64,000 nucleotides of DNA from Acanthochlamys bracteata. Taxonomy: Eukaryota > Streptophyta > Magnoliopsida > Pandanales > Velloziaceae. The stretch is taken from contig CM034144.1 of the NCBI GenBank assembly GCA_019914995.1, positions 444,001 to 508,000 of the forward strand. The letters run 5' to 3'. Position numbers and translations under genes: made by a program. This document shows, piece by piece, positions 22,926 to 33,998 of this stretch. The notes below the pieces were generated by a model, which saw only the letters and a list, made by a program, of their open reading frames with translations, was not told the origin of the DNA and searched no databases. Within the stretch, counting starts at the first letter, position 1, and each line of letters opens with the position of its first letter.

Positions 22926-23400
22926 ATCTTCCGGATAAGAGTGCATTACTATGCTGTTCTGGGCTTCAGAAGCATTCAGGTACAAGATTGAAGACGATAA
23001 GCATCCTTTGGGGAACATCAAGTCCATAAACTCAAAGGTACAGCAAATGTTTATGTACCTTTTATTTTTACCAAATACATGAAGGCTTTTACATGCGTAT
23101 GTATGCATACGGCATACCTGTGTTCTTGATCGCATCTAGAGGATCTGAAATTCGATGTATGGTTCATGTTTGTCCCTTTACCGTATCCAGAATTCGAGTG
23201 TGATATTGTTCACTGTAAGTGAAATTCTATATCAGAGAAAAATTGTCTGAAGACATGCTTGTCAACTGTATTCATTTCATTGTACAAAAGTATATAAAAT
23301 GAAATACACATTGATTCTAATTTCTTACCACTTCAAAAGTAGAAAAGGGAGAAAAAAAACAAAATTTATGCAGGAAACCCTTTGGTCCTGATTGAATGCG
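22926..23400. other. Convergent 3' region
   Basis: The 3' UTR of the PPR gene and the end of the minus-strand NFU pseudogene meet here. Possible poly(A) signals such as AATGAAATAC are present. No ORF of note. Confidence 0.5.
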
Positions 23401-24529
23401 TTAATCTACTAGATGCACAGATGAAATAGAAGGAATTTTTTTCCCGGAGTTCTTGAGTGAGAGCTACGCGAAACGGTCATGACTCCAGCTGCAGGACCAT
23501 TCAGTCGAACCTTCTCTGCACAGCCATTGATGTTATCAATCTGAAGAACTCCTCTCCTGTCCCTGCAAGATACGGTCTAATATCTGGCAGTACCTAAGGA
23601 AAATGGCAAAGCTTGTCTTTATGAAATATCCAGGACAGATATCGGATCTCATGGTTACCATTGCAAACGTCAAACCTATGGAGCATGACGAAAATGCAAG
23701 GGCTTAAAACTTGAATTTGTAAGAACCACCAGATAACAACACAATGGAGAAGTGTACATGTCGAGGTAAGGCATCATTTCCTCACCTTTTCGACATTTTC
23801 TTCATTGAGTTCAAGGCCAGTTTCCGTATCAAGAATTTGTTCAGCTGCTCCAATCGTGGATATCTTATCCCTTCACCGCATTTCAATCCCCAGGTCTAAA
23901 GTCATTGTTGAACTAGGGCATGACCCGCAAGCTCCTTGCAATTTCAGTACACAACAAGTCCATCAATTTCATGTAAAGCAACGTTTCCACCGTCCGCCGT
24001 TAGACTTGACCTTACTTCTTCATCTAAAACTCTCCACATTTTCTTCCGTTAACGGAAACACACAAACAGGTAAAACTGTTGTGCATCAAAATTCCACATT
24101 ATACTCAACATTACTTACTTTGATTTCATATACAAATCCTCAAATGGCTTCACTTGCATGTTTTACTTCTCCTTCTTGTTTACGATCGTTGCATACGAGA
24201 TTCAAAAGATTGTCTGATATTGAATTGGCCTCTACAGAAATAGTTCTGACTTGATGAAGCTATTCCACTTTCAAGAAATGAACTCTCAACAAAAAACAAA
24301 GGGCACTATCTTAGTTCATAAAATGAAGACATAATACAAGAAACATTCAGCATCTCTATGGCAGAGATCTTAACCCCAGTATCTGAAAATTCACTGTATG
24401 AAATCAGTGAAGCAGAAGATGTAAAAGATAACGAAATACCTTGGAATAACTAGTTTGTTTCTCAGCTGCTACTGCTGCTGGTGCTGGTATTGGTGTGACA
24501 GATTGCAGAGAATTTGAGAACAACCCCAT
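23401..24529 (-). pseudogene. NFU: NifU-like (NFU, chloroplast type) pseudogene with introns retained
   Basis: The minus strand encodes pieces of a plastid NFU Fe-S scaffold in the correct order. A 30-codon first exon (24440-24529) is followed by a transit-like segment near 24160-24250. Next comes the Nfu domain with [18 protein letters not shown] and the cluster-binding QGACGSCPSSTMTL, then TETGLELNEENVEK and a last exon (about 23401-23600) with LNGPAAGVMTV and a VHLVD end. The frame breaks repeatedly: after ENVE, after GLVV, at a TGA just after GIEMR (about 23868), near the TGxGGVLQ segment, after MTV, and at a seven-A run where six are expected. Intron positions survive, so it is a duplicated gene, not a processed copy. 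The CxxC residues are still readable. Confidence 0.75.
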
Positions 24530-25194
24530 GCTTGCACTGAGGAGAAAGAACAGAGTTAATAATTTGCTGGAAGAGTTTTCTGTGTCGTTAGGTAGAAGAA
24601 AAGAGGTGCTTGCTTTTTCGATAGAAAGAACAATATTACTAAGTTAAATTCATTAACAAATTTACTGTTCTCTGCTTTAGCAATCAAATAGTTGAGCAAT
24701 CCTGGAAAAACCAGTTCCGGGAAAAAAAAGATCAACTTGTAAAGATAACCACACAAGTTTGTTTCAAGAGAAACCTGCTGAGAGAATTGTTCTGCTTTCA
24801 GGTAGCAAACATGAAAAGAGAGCAATTGAACTATGAAAATTCTATAAAACAATTAATCATCTGTACAAACCAGTAATGGATCTTGCAGATTCACAAACAC
24901 CTGCTTGATCTAAAATTATGAGGCAGATTAAGTTACCGCATACACCTTTGCGAAATTGTTTTTCCTGCTCTGCAACACATTATGGGCTAAAGAAGCCAAA
25001 GCGAAAGACAGGCTTTCTATTGGTTAATTATTTAGCAGCATTAGTAAACTCTACATTTTTCAGGCTTCTTTAGCAGACTTGCCCAACTCCTCCAAATTGT
25101 TTCAAGAGTCTTCAGGGCATGAAAAGAAGAAGTCTTTACACTCAAACTGCAAAACAGACGGAGTTGTTCATATGTACGTCACTTTCAACAGCTT
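24530..25194. other. Gap between the NFU pseudogene and ICMT
   Basis: Moderately AT-rich DNA that should contain the old NFU promoter and the ICMT 3' UTR, both on the minus strand. A 98-codon minus-strand ORF (24556-24852) has no recognisable product. Confidence 0.4.
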
Positions 25195-27306
25195 TCATCT
25201 TACAAATGGAATACCGGATGGGACATGGTGAGCATATTGTACATATTGCACTCCGAAAAACTGTCTCAAGAAGAATTCTTCATATCTGCTTCTATATCAA
25301 GGAGAACATTTGAGAAATAATAAGAGAACTGTTATTAGGAGAAAATTCCTTATGCATGGTTAGGAATAGCAGGAACGAGAAAAAACAGAGAGCCGTATGT
25401 TAACTGGGAGGACGTTAACTTATGTAGAGTTTTCTTTCATTTTACAAAGGATACCGTATTCGCTTTGCAAAGTATTGCCATGTCACAAGCGTAAAGGCTA
25501 GTGCACATAAAGGGTTGCACAGCATAACCTGTGTTCCAGTTGCCCAAACGAAGAAGCCACAGTAACCGGGATGCCGCATGAATCTGCAAAAAGAACAATA
25601 GCTATCATGTAAGTTCTTTGAATACTTCGAAAGAAACTTTGCTGCCAGTGACACTAGTACTAGTTTCAAATATTCAGGAGAGTTAATGTCCTATTTAACT
25701 GATCCACCACAGAGAGAGTCATTCAGATAAATGCTGCTATCAAATGATCATGTGTACAATGACAATAGCTGAATACTTTATCTAAGCTTAACTCTTTTAC
25801 GACAAAAGTAGGAAGCTGATGCAACATTCAAAGAGCATAGTTAGACGGATTAGAGTAAAAAGCATGGCTTTATCTTTCTTGCAACATGTCAGGGAATAAG
25901 CATGATTGACATGATGTTTTCTTTATTGCTTTTATCTTAGCAACAATTTTTTCAGTAGTAACCGAAGTTATACAATCAAATTAATCATGAAAGAAACAAC
26001 AAGACTAAAGGACAAAGCAAACTATACTAGAAGACTATACTGGACATGAAGATGTATATGACCTTTGCATCTGTTATATATGTTATGCAATCTTTGGAAA
26101 CCCTTGCTACATCCCTATGGAATTAAAAGAATGGTACCCAAGTTACTCTGAGTTTGTTTCATTAAGACAGCAACTTAAGATTGTCTTGGAAGAAAGCTAG
26201 CTTATTCCGGAAGTACTAATTTGTGAACTTGGCAGAGAAATTTAAATTCAAAAATTCACTTACCTAACTTTCTAACATACTCAACAGTCAAAACAACCAT
26301 AATCATTCATCGACAAGTACACAAAATTGGGTTCCAAAAATTCACCATCCGATATAGCAACTTCCAGTCCAGGTGCCATCACCAGATATTGTATTTATTT
26401 TGATCCTAAACGTTCACTAATTCCTTGATCCATCAATTCCTCGCAGCTATCAAAGGATATTTCAACCTATGAAGATTGATTCAAAGAGATTACTGATCAC
26501 ATCATGAGTACTAGTACCTAAGTTTCCATCTTGCAGAGTGGTAATATAATACTTGTCACTTAGTAGGTTAGCTGATCACTGGCACAAACAAGAATTCACA
26601 TCATTACACTCAGGTAAGCAGTTATGTTCAAGAACCTCTAGGCATATATTTGAGACAATAAACAGCAGAGGTGAGAATATTAGTTTCTTATAGAGGAGAT
26701 ATCAGTTCAACTTAGATTCGTGCAAATATAGTACTATGCTAAACCCGCTCTAAGTTAAGAGGTAGTTCACAAGCTTAGACATCTATCCACAAAGAGATGA
26801 ATCCCAAAACCGATGAAACGTAATAGATGCATGAGATGCACAAGGTAATGTTTACTTTCTTGACTACTTAACTGCAAGAAAACATGTTATATATATATAT
26901 ATATATATAGGGTGGGGATAGGGGCACCCCACTCTTAGGGGCACCTTAGGGCACCCCCTTTTAAAAATATGCGTAAAAAATTTAAAATTTAATCTCCACC
27001 GTTGGATATGAAAAACTATGAGTTATAAAGACGGTGACAAAATTTTAACTTAATCGGATCGTAAATTGATCTCCATCAAATCTCTTGATCAAAATGGCAT
27101 AAAAAAGAAAAAGAACATCTTCCTCAAATTTTATTATTTATATCATTTGATCAAATGCGGGATGGAAATTGATTTGTATTCCGATTGAGTTGAAATTTTG
27201 TCAGTATATTTTTTACTAATAATTCTTCATATCTAACGGTGGAGATTAAACTTGAAACTTTAGATTGAAAAGGGTGCCCCTAAAGATGGTGTGCTCCTAT
27301 CCCCAT

Positions 27307-27345
<39 letters not shown>

Positions 27346-28593
27346 CTAAACATCCTTCCACATGCACTATTATTAAAATGATTTGGTCAATAAGATAAGA
27401 TTAGCTCATTTGACGAATTACCATTTCCTGTAATGGGACATGCATGCTCTGTGTAAATTCCTATGTACATGCTTTCTTTGTGGTCCACAAAATCCTTTAG
27501 GAATTATGTGATTATGCATAATATATATTCCAACAAACCAGTACCTATAGATTCCGTGAGTGACCAATTGGTGATGGCTCTCATGACGAGTTCTGATTGT
27601 GTGCGTAAAGGCCTTCCCAGCTGTTATAATAGCGCATTTACGAATCAACTCTCCGGTTAGCACCATTCCAAGACCAATCTGACTGACCCACCACTGATCC
27701 TTTAGTTCCGGAAAGAGAACAAGCTCTAACATGTTTTCTAACAAAGCACATGCCATTGCTAAAACATATTCAGGGCTGATCAGGAGTGCTGCATGGAGAT
27801 AAGACCAAGAGGTTTCTATTTATGCTGTGCGCAAAGCAACAGTTTAACATTTAAATCACAATGTATATTCCGAAACTCAGAGTTTAGGTTTCAAAACTTT
27901 GCCGCCAAATTTATAAATGTCTAACGAATCTAGCTACTCTAGCAATGCATTTGGAGAAAACTACAAAGAAATTCCACAAGTTGGAGCTTTGAAAAAGAAA
28001 ACCAAGATCAACATAGTTCAGATTACACAGAAGAGAAACAATCATTATTACCGATCAAACGATAACCACTTACATAGGAAGAAAAATATATATTCAGAGA
28101 AAGAGAGGAAGATCCAAACACCAAATCAAGCTCCAACGTAGCTGTGAAACTCAGAATATAGTAGAACCTTTTGATCCCAATCCAAATAAATCCTACCAAA
28201 TTACAATGACACATTTTTAACAAAACCTACATTGAAAAACCCAAAAAAAGGAACTGCGTGCCGCTTACATAGAGACAAAATAATTTACACGAAACAATGG
28301 AAGAGCTCAGCGTAGTTGTTACTCACAGAAAAGATTCAAACATTTTTTACCTCAATTTTCAAACACAACGCGCCAAATTATTCGAAAAGAACGCATTTTC
28401 AACAATACGCACATCTAAACGAGCTCAACACAGTTCTAAATCCCAAAAAAGAAAGAAATTGAGAGAGAGAATGATTACAGCTGGGGAAGACATGGCGGCG
28501 GTCGTGGATGGCAGCCGCAAGGGCATACTCAGAGCCATGAAAGAAGAATATAGCGGCGAGAAATCGCGCCAGCTGAGCTCGCGTCGACATCAT
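25195..28593 (-). CDS. ICMT: Protein-S-isoprenylcysteine O-methyltransferase (ICMT/STE14)
   Basis: Four exons (28479-28593, 27545-27788, 25455-25583, 25195-25285) close in frame to 192 residues, the usual ~195-residue plant length. ICMT methylates the C-terminal prenylcysteine of CaaX proteins in the ER membrane with S-adenosylmethionine. Visible family features are an N-terminal membrane segment (ARFLAAIFFFHGSEYALA), LLENMLELVLFPELK, the motif GLGMVLTGELIRKCAIITAG, HHQLVTHGIYRFMRHPGY, the SAM-binding GTQVMLCNP and the tail YEEFFLRQFFG..VPSGIPFVR. The start is the first of two adjacent ATGs. Intron 3 is U12-type (separate entry); intron 2 is about 2 kb and contains a foldback MITE. The promoter has three GCCCA/GGCCCA motifs at 28707-28784. 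Confidence 0.93.
25286..25454 (-). other. U12-type (minor spliceosome) intron of ICMT
   Basis: Read on the minus strand, the intron starts GTATCCTTT, the exact U12 5' splice-site consensus. It ends ..TCCTTGATATAGAAGCAG, where TCCTTGAT matches the U12 branch site TTCCTTRAY, with the branch A about 12 nt before the exon. There is no polypyrimidine tract. If it were not removed, the protein would stop after RIRYPL; its removal restores RIRYEEFFLRQFF. The length is 169 nt. Confidence 0.88.
26910..27308. mobile_element. Foldback MITE, 399 bp, in ICMT intron 2
   Basis: The ends GGGTGGGGATAGGGGCACC and its partner (GGATGGGGATAGGAGCAC when reverse-complemented) form terminal inverted repeats. Pairing continues inward through TTAGGGGCACC, TTTAATCTCCACCGTT, GACAAAATTTTAACTTAATC and TTGATCTCCATC blocks, so nearly the whole element is an imperfect palindrome with arms of about 180 bp. 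It sits in a TA microsatellite (26889-26909 and 27309-27341), which hides any target-site duplication. There is no coding capacity. The superfamily is undecided. Confidence 0.85.
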
Positions 28594-29704
28594 CGCCGTG
28601 AAAAATTGAGATTCTCCGACCGAACACCGCCGTTCTCTCTCGTTCGCTTCCCTCAAGAAAAAACAATACCAGTAGAAAAAATGTTGACTTGTTAGTTTGT
28701 GTTGCAACGATTTAAGCCCAAATCCTTTCACAGCCAATTTATTAGGCCCAAATTATACCATCTATTGCATTTTATAGCCCAAAGTTTTATATAGCTATTT
28801 CATAGGATCCAAATTCTTTGAAGCAAACAACACACAAGCTAAAGGCACGCTTACTTGCCTGAAAATAATATAAAAGTAAGTTTTTAAAAAATAACTTTCT
28901 ATAAAGTAGCTTAAATAAAAAGCAAATTTATGAGAATTAATTTATAAAAGTAAAGATAAAAATTCATCGAAAAGTAATTTTTTGAAAAAAGCAAGTTAGT
29001 TTCGCATGAAATAAACAAGTTTTCATATCCCCTTTCACAAAAAACAAAAAAAAAAAATCCATTGATATAATTTCTTGTATTTTTTTCTGTTCTTTTATGC
29101 TCGGTGGTTAGCTGTGTATTTTCCCTATTAAGGTAATTTTAATTGACTATATGTTATGTTTCTTGGCCTGATTAATTGGATATGGTTTGCCAGACAAAAA
29201 AGTGTACTGGTGCAAATTTCTAACGTTAATAAAAATTTTGCTAGTTAATAAATTAGAGAAAAGCGAATGTTTAAAAATATTTATAAAATAGAATTTTTTA
29301 GAACAAAAATTTTTTTAAATAAGTTTTATTTTTGGGACCTTACAAATTAATTAAAAAATAATAAAATGACGTAAATTTTTTATACATTTTTTAAATTAAA
29401 AATTTTATTAAATACAAAATATTTATAAATAAAGGTGAATAAAAATTAAAATGAAAATATCTAAATTCATCAGAAATGCATTTGTGTCAAGTCGATACCA
29501 AATTAAAAACTTTTTCCGTAAAAAATTTTTGAAGTTTCTTTACTAATAACTTAATCCTCTGTAACTTGTCGCACAAAAAAGACAATCAAGTTCGTTTGGC
29601 AAAAGATAGTACAGACTAGATTCTCTACGTAAGGACACGACTCCAAAATACCGCTCACACATTTATTACACTCTTCCTGAAACAGACAGCTATCTCCATT
29701 AGAA
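28594..29704. other. Divergent promoter region between ICMT and the EAR-motif gene
   Basis: Near ICMT there are AAGCCCAAAT, AGGCCCAAAT and TAGCCCAAAG (28707-28784), similar to site II/TCP-type motifs. From 28860 to 29450 the sequence becomes AT-rich with another diverged MITE-like tract (about 29262-29450). No ORF is supported. Confidence 0.5.
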
Positions 29705-32700
29705 ATGGAAGAATCCAATCACCTAGCTTCACTTGAACATGAAGAAAAGAAGGACAACGCATTTACTTTCCTGCCGATTTGGTGTAATGCAGGTATGTTT
29801 CTGAATTCATCAAAGTTTCAATTTAGCAAAACATATCGAAATAGAATTTCTTGTACTTATATCGAACGTAATTCTATTGATTATATTTAGGTTCAACTTC
29901 AACTTGGGACGTTCGAGTTTTGACATGACGTATAATTCATAAAGCATAGTAAGGAGCCTGCAATTTTACTTTGAAATCAATAGCTTACTGGAATATAAGG
30001 GAAGATCCAGTCACCTTCATTTGCACTTAAACAAAAGGACAGTGCATTTGTTGCCCTCTCTGTAGTTCCTATTTATTTGGCTGAGATCCAGAATTGCAGC
30101 ACATGTAAGTGTTCCTGCATTTAACTTTTTCAAATATCAGTTCATCATAGTGAAACTAACAGAAATTTAACCAAGATTTGACAGGCAGGGAGAACACGCA
30201 AGAATAGAAGAGGTATTGATTGATACCTTGCTCAGAAGTGTTGCAACCAAAATCTTGTTACAACGTATCCATCCTGGGAACGTTCGCACACCATCCATGT
30301 GTTATTGATGATATAGGACATCGACAAAACAATAGATCCTACAGTTTTAAAAGTTGTTAGTGAAGTTTATCAGCACAGTCTTCATCTCTCAAGTTGAAAG
30401 AATCAGCATACCCTGAACACATCTTTTCACTAGAAAGGCATATTAGGAGTACTTACTCTAGATCTCAAGCAAACTTTGGTAGTTATAATAACAAAAACAA
30501 GGGGACTGTTCAAAGGATTCCAATAAGTAACAGATCAGAACTTCAAAAGGATAAACATGGAATTGACCCCTAATATTAATAGCTAACTTCAATGCACATA
30601 ACTTTTCTGGTAGATCTCATGAACAAAAATATTGTCTTCCAACAACCAGTTGTCTTTTTTACGATATCTCTTATACGCTCGAGTACTGTATACATATATT
30701 TTCAGATCTATCTACCAAGATTCAATGGTTTGATTTCACATATTTGTTGGTATTGTTCATTTTATTCATCTGGAAGATGAAAATCAGTACTTAGTATTCA
30801 CCCAATAATCAAGACAAACCAAAATAACCGATCAGAATTTAAAATGTTTTCTGTGAAGACATTCTCTGGCTTAGCAGAGGTGAAATCCCATCTAATCTAT
30901 AAGAAAGACAGTGTTGCAGGCAACACTTAAGACTTTACTTCAGATTAATGATTGGATAACAAATGGAATCTAGTACTGCAGAAAAACTTAAAATTGGAAT
31001 CCTTTCTTGGAAAAAAGTGAAGAAATGGAATCCTTTCTTGGTAAAATTTTCTACTGCTGAAAGCCATTAAGTAACTTGAGAAATAACTTCGATAACAACA
31101 TTATCTAGTTTCCACACCTCATAATATACAGCTGAAAAAAAAAGGAAGTTGCATACTGTTGCTTTAGATTTCAAGTAGAATGGGAACCGAAGAAAATTTC
31201 TGTTGTTATGGAGTTAAAGATAGAGACCAACAGAGAAAGGGTAAACATTAACAACAAAAAAAAAGACAAGTGCATCACAGTATAGAAGCTTTTACTTACA
31301 TTTGGAAAAAGGAAAAAGTTTACGGAAGGCATCAGCCCACCATGGCATCTTGAATATCAGCATGTCTATCAAAGCTGTCTGGAATATTTTGTCCAAATGC
31401 TAACATGAGAGAGAGAGAACTCATTTTATGTGTAGTTTTCAGAAAAATAAATATAGTAGTTGTTTGTATATATTTTTTCTTTGAAAGGTCTGGTACCCTA
31501 TCAGATCTTTCCCTAAGCGCAACACAAAAGTTTACCCCATTATATATCTTCTCAGAAGGCTGTCTCTTCATTCTTGCTAACAACCTCTCATGTTTTGCAT
31601 TGTTCTTGATAGCTACCTTATTTTCTCTAGTAATTATCTGGCTTCTCAAAGTTGTTGTTACTGAGAATATTTCAGTGTAGTCTCGCAAGAATCCATCTAT
31701 TCTTTGCAAGAAGACATTCATGAGTTATTGGTTTGCAAGATTTGGCTAAGTGCGAGCAGGCACACTTGGTTTCATGTTAATGTGAATGAGATTTGCATGA
31801 GAGAAAACATTGACATGACAAATATGCATGATGAACAGCAAAGAAGCAGGAGTCAGAGGTGAGAAATATGAATTGAGTTTTTGATCTTCGAAATGGTTTC
31901 AATTACTTGAATTTTCTTATAATTCCTTTTTATTGACAGTCTTGACAGTTGTTGTGGAGAGCTCGAGTGCAACTACAAGATCTATTAAAGATATCAGTTA
32001 GACATAAACAGACAGCCCTAAGAGCTGTTACAGGAAAACAGAATGACTAAGCGAGGGATAGTTGATAGTGATAGTTCATTTTAGAAGAGATGTCATCCTT
32101 TCCCTTACCAGGTTATACAACTCTGTTCTCCTTGTTCTATTATTTTCCTTGTGAAGAAATCCTCAGCTTAAGTTGCATATAATATGTTTTCTTTTCACAA
32201 TTTCAGGCAAGAAAAAGCAAATTTGCATTGTACTGAAAATTTGTAAAACAATCTAGAATTTCAAATTTTCAGAAAAGTCGTACCGGAAGTGCATATTGCA
32301 GCGGGCATCAAAGAGCTTCAGCAGAGCATGGATGGACTGCAGGAGCAACCCAGGATTCAATTTGTACGAGGAGTAATGCTGAGGCAAGAACAAATTTTCA
32401 AGCAGCAGGTGCCATTTATATCAGAACCAATCTTTATGTTTGTTCTCAATAAAGTGCTCAGTGCAACTTCTCTATATCAACCAATATTTCCACACACTAG
32501 CATCCTGCAACATATTAGACTCTCATAAATCAAGGTTAAGATAGGTCAAAACTTGAAGATCCAGTCCTTTAGAATGTTTCTGCTAGTTTAGCTTTCATTT
32601 CCTTTAGGTAACCAATGTAGTTTGATTCAGAAGCACCAAAAATTGACACTCCAGCGGGTCTTGAATTGCAGGTTAATGAACTCCATAGACTATACAGGAT

Positions 32701-33121
32701 GCAGAAAAAGCTAATGGCTAAATTGAAAGATGAGGAAGCAAAGTGTCATACCCTCTCAAATAAAACTCCTAAAGCAGTCACAGATGGCAGTTCAAGATAC
32801 TGGAAGAGTACTTCTACCTCTGAGTCTAGCCATACCATAGGTATCAAGCATTTCCAAATTCCTAGGCCAAACGCTGAACATAGTTCTCCTAGCCAGTACA
32901 GATCAAATGGAAAGACACTAGTAACAAGATCCTACCTGAACCTTGAAAAGTCATTGCAAGAAGACCACATTATACATGTAAAAGAAAGTTTCAACATCAA
33001 AGGTCCAGAGTTGTGGACAGACATGGACAGTGAGCTTGACCTGACTTTAGGAATTGGATGCAGATCTGAGAAGAAGATCGCCAGATTGGCTACTCCAAGA
33101 TATGGATTCAGTGTTCTATGA
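29705..33121 (+). CDS. Small ELHRLY-motif protein with C-terminal EAR repressor motif
   Basis: Three exons (29705-29792, 32302-32408, 32672-33121) close in frame to 214 residues; intron 1 is 2.5 kb. The segment LRQEQIFKQQVNELHRLYRM is the helical signature at the start of plant DUF863-type proteins and their short relatives. The middle is Ser-rich and polar. Near the C-terminus MDSELDLTLGIG contains LDLTL, an EAR (LxLxL) motif that recruits TOPLESS-type corepressors. There is no DNA-binding domain, so it would act through partners, probably in the nucleus. Exon 1 (MEESNHLASLEHEEKKDN..) is the weakest part of the model; translation could instead begin at an internal Met in exon 2. Confidence 0.7.
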
Positions 33122-33998
33122 AGATGGGCTTTTACTGAGTTGAACTGTGCAAAAGTTACTCTGGACGTCAACCACCATTGTTCTGCTGTCACAGAAACAC
33201 ATGACTGTGAAGACTAGATGAATCTGCTGCATAAGTGCTAGCATGCTAGCACTCAAACAACTGGCTAAGCAATTTGGTAATCTCCAGAGCCTACAGAAGC
33301 TTCCTTCAAGGTAAAATTTCGCTAGGCATTCAATTGTGATAAGTTGAACAAGCATGTGATTGTAGTGTTGATGTCTCCATAAGGCTGCAGACATACCAAT
33401 GAAATAGCTATTCATTTATGTTGCAATATCGGAAGTTGGAAGAATCCGTTGATGTTGGGTCAGGATGTAGTTCAAATGAATATAACCCTCACAGAGTCAT
33501 TCATGTTTCGGAAGGATTCTCTCATTATGCCAGCAGTAATAATAAAGTTAAACAGATAATTAGCACCAAAAAAAAAATCTTTTAAGTAGAACCAACTACT
33601 AGTGGCAAGTAGTAACTAATAAGGCTGAGTAGCCATTCACGTTGTTATGTACAGTAAAAGACTTACCGTTTTGGAACATATCACCCAAACTTATATACGC
33701 AGAAAGTTGTTGAACAGTTTCCCATGATCTAGTTCCCTTCAGTGGGTTCCACTCTCTACACAATCTCCTTTTATAGCTAAACAAGGTTTCTTTCTGGAGA
33801 ACAAGGGACTCTGATCGTGTGAGTGAATTGAGTGGTCGTCATACAACAGTAAAACCTTGCTTTGAGTAAGTCAACTTCCCAAGTACAAAAACTCCAAAGA
33901 GTTGCTCTCATCACATAGCATAATAAACACATGAAATCTTGTTCACGTTTCTGCATTGCTTAAACTAATTGCTCAGGACTGCAGAAAGCAAGGATCTT
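33122..33998. other. Convergent 3' region
   Basis: The 3' UTR of the EAR-motif gene runs into the 3' UTR of the minus-strand PPR gene. No ORF has a recognisable product. Confidence 0.5.

Noticed and set aside
23805..24254. 149-codon plus-strand ORF
   Set aside because: It is the antisense shadow of the NFU pseudogene, which explains its length; no plant family match.
25442..25669. Reading the ICMT end as RIRYPL and stop (truncated enzyme)
   Set aside because: The GTATCCTTT at that point is a U12 donor, and splicing to 25285 restores the full conserved tail with correct total frame.
31332..31721. 129-codon minus-strand ORF
   Set aside because: It lies in the 2.5-kb first intron of the EAR-motif gene, with low-complexity composition and no homology I can name.
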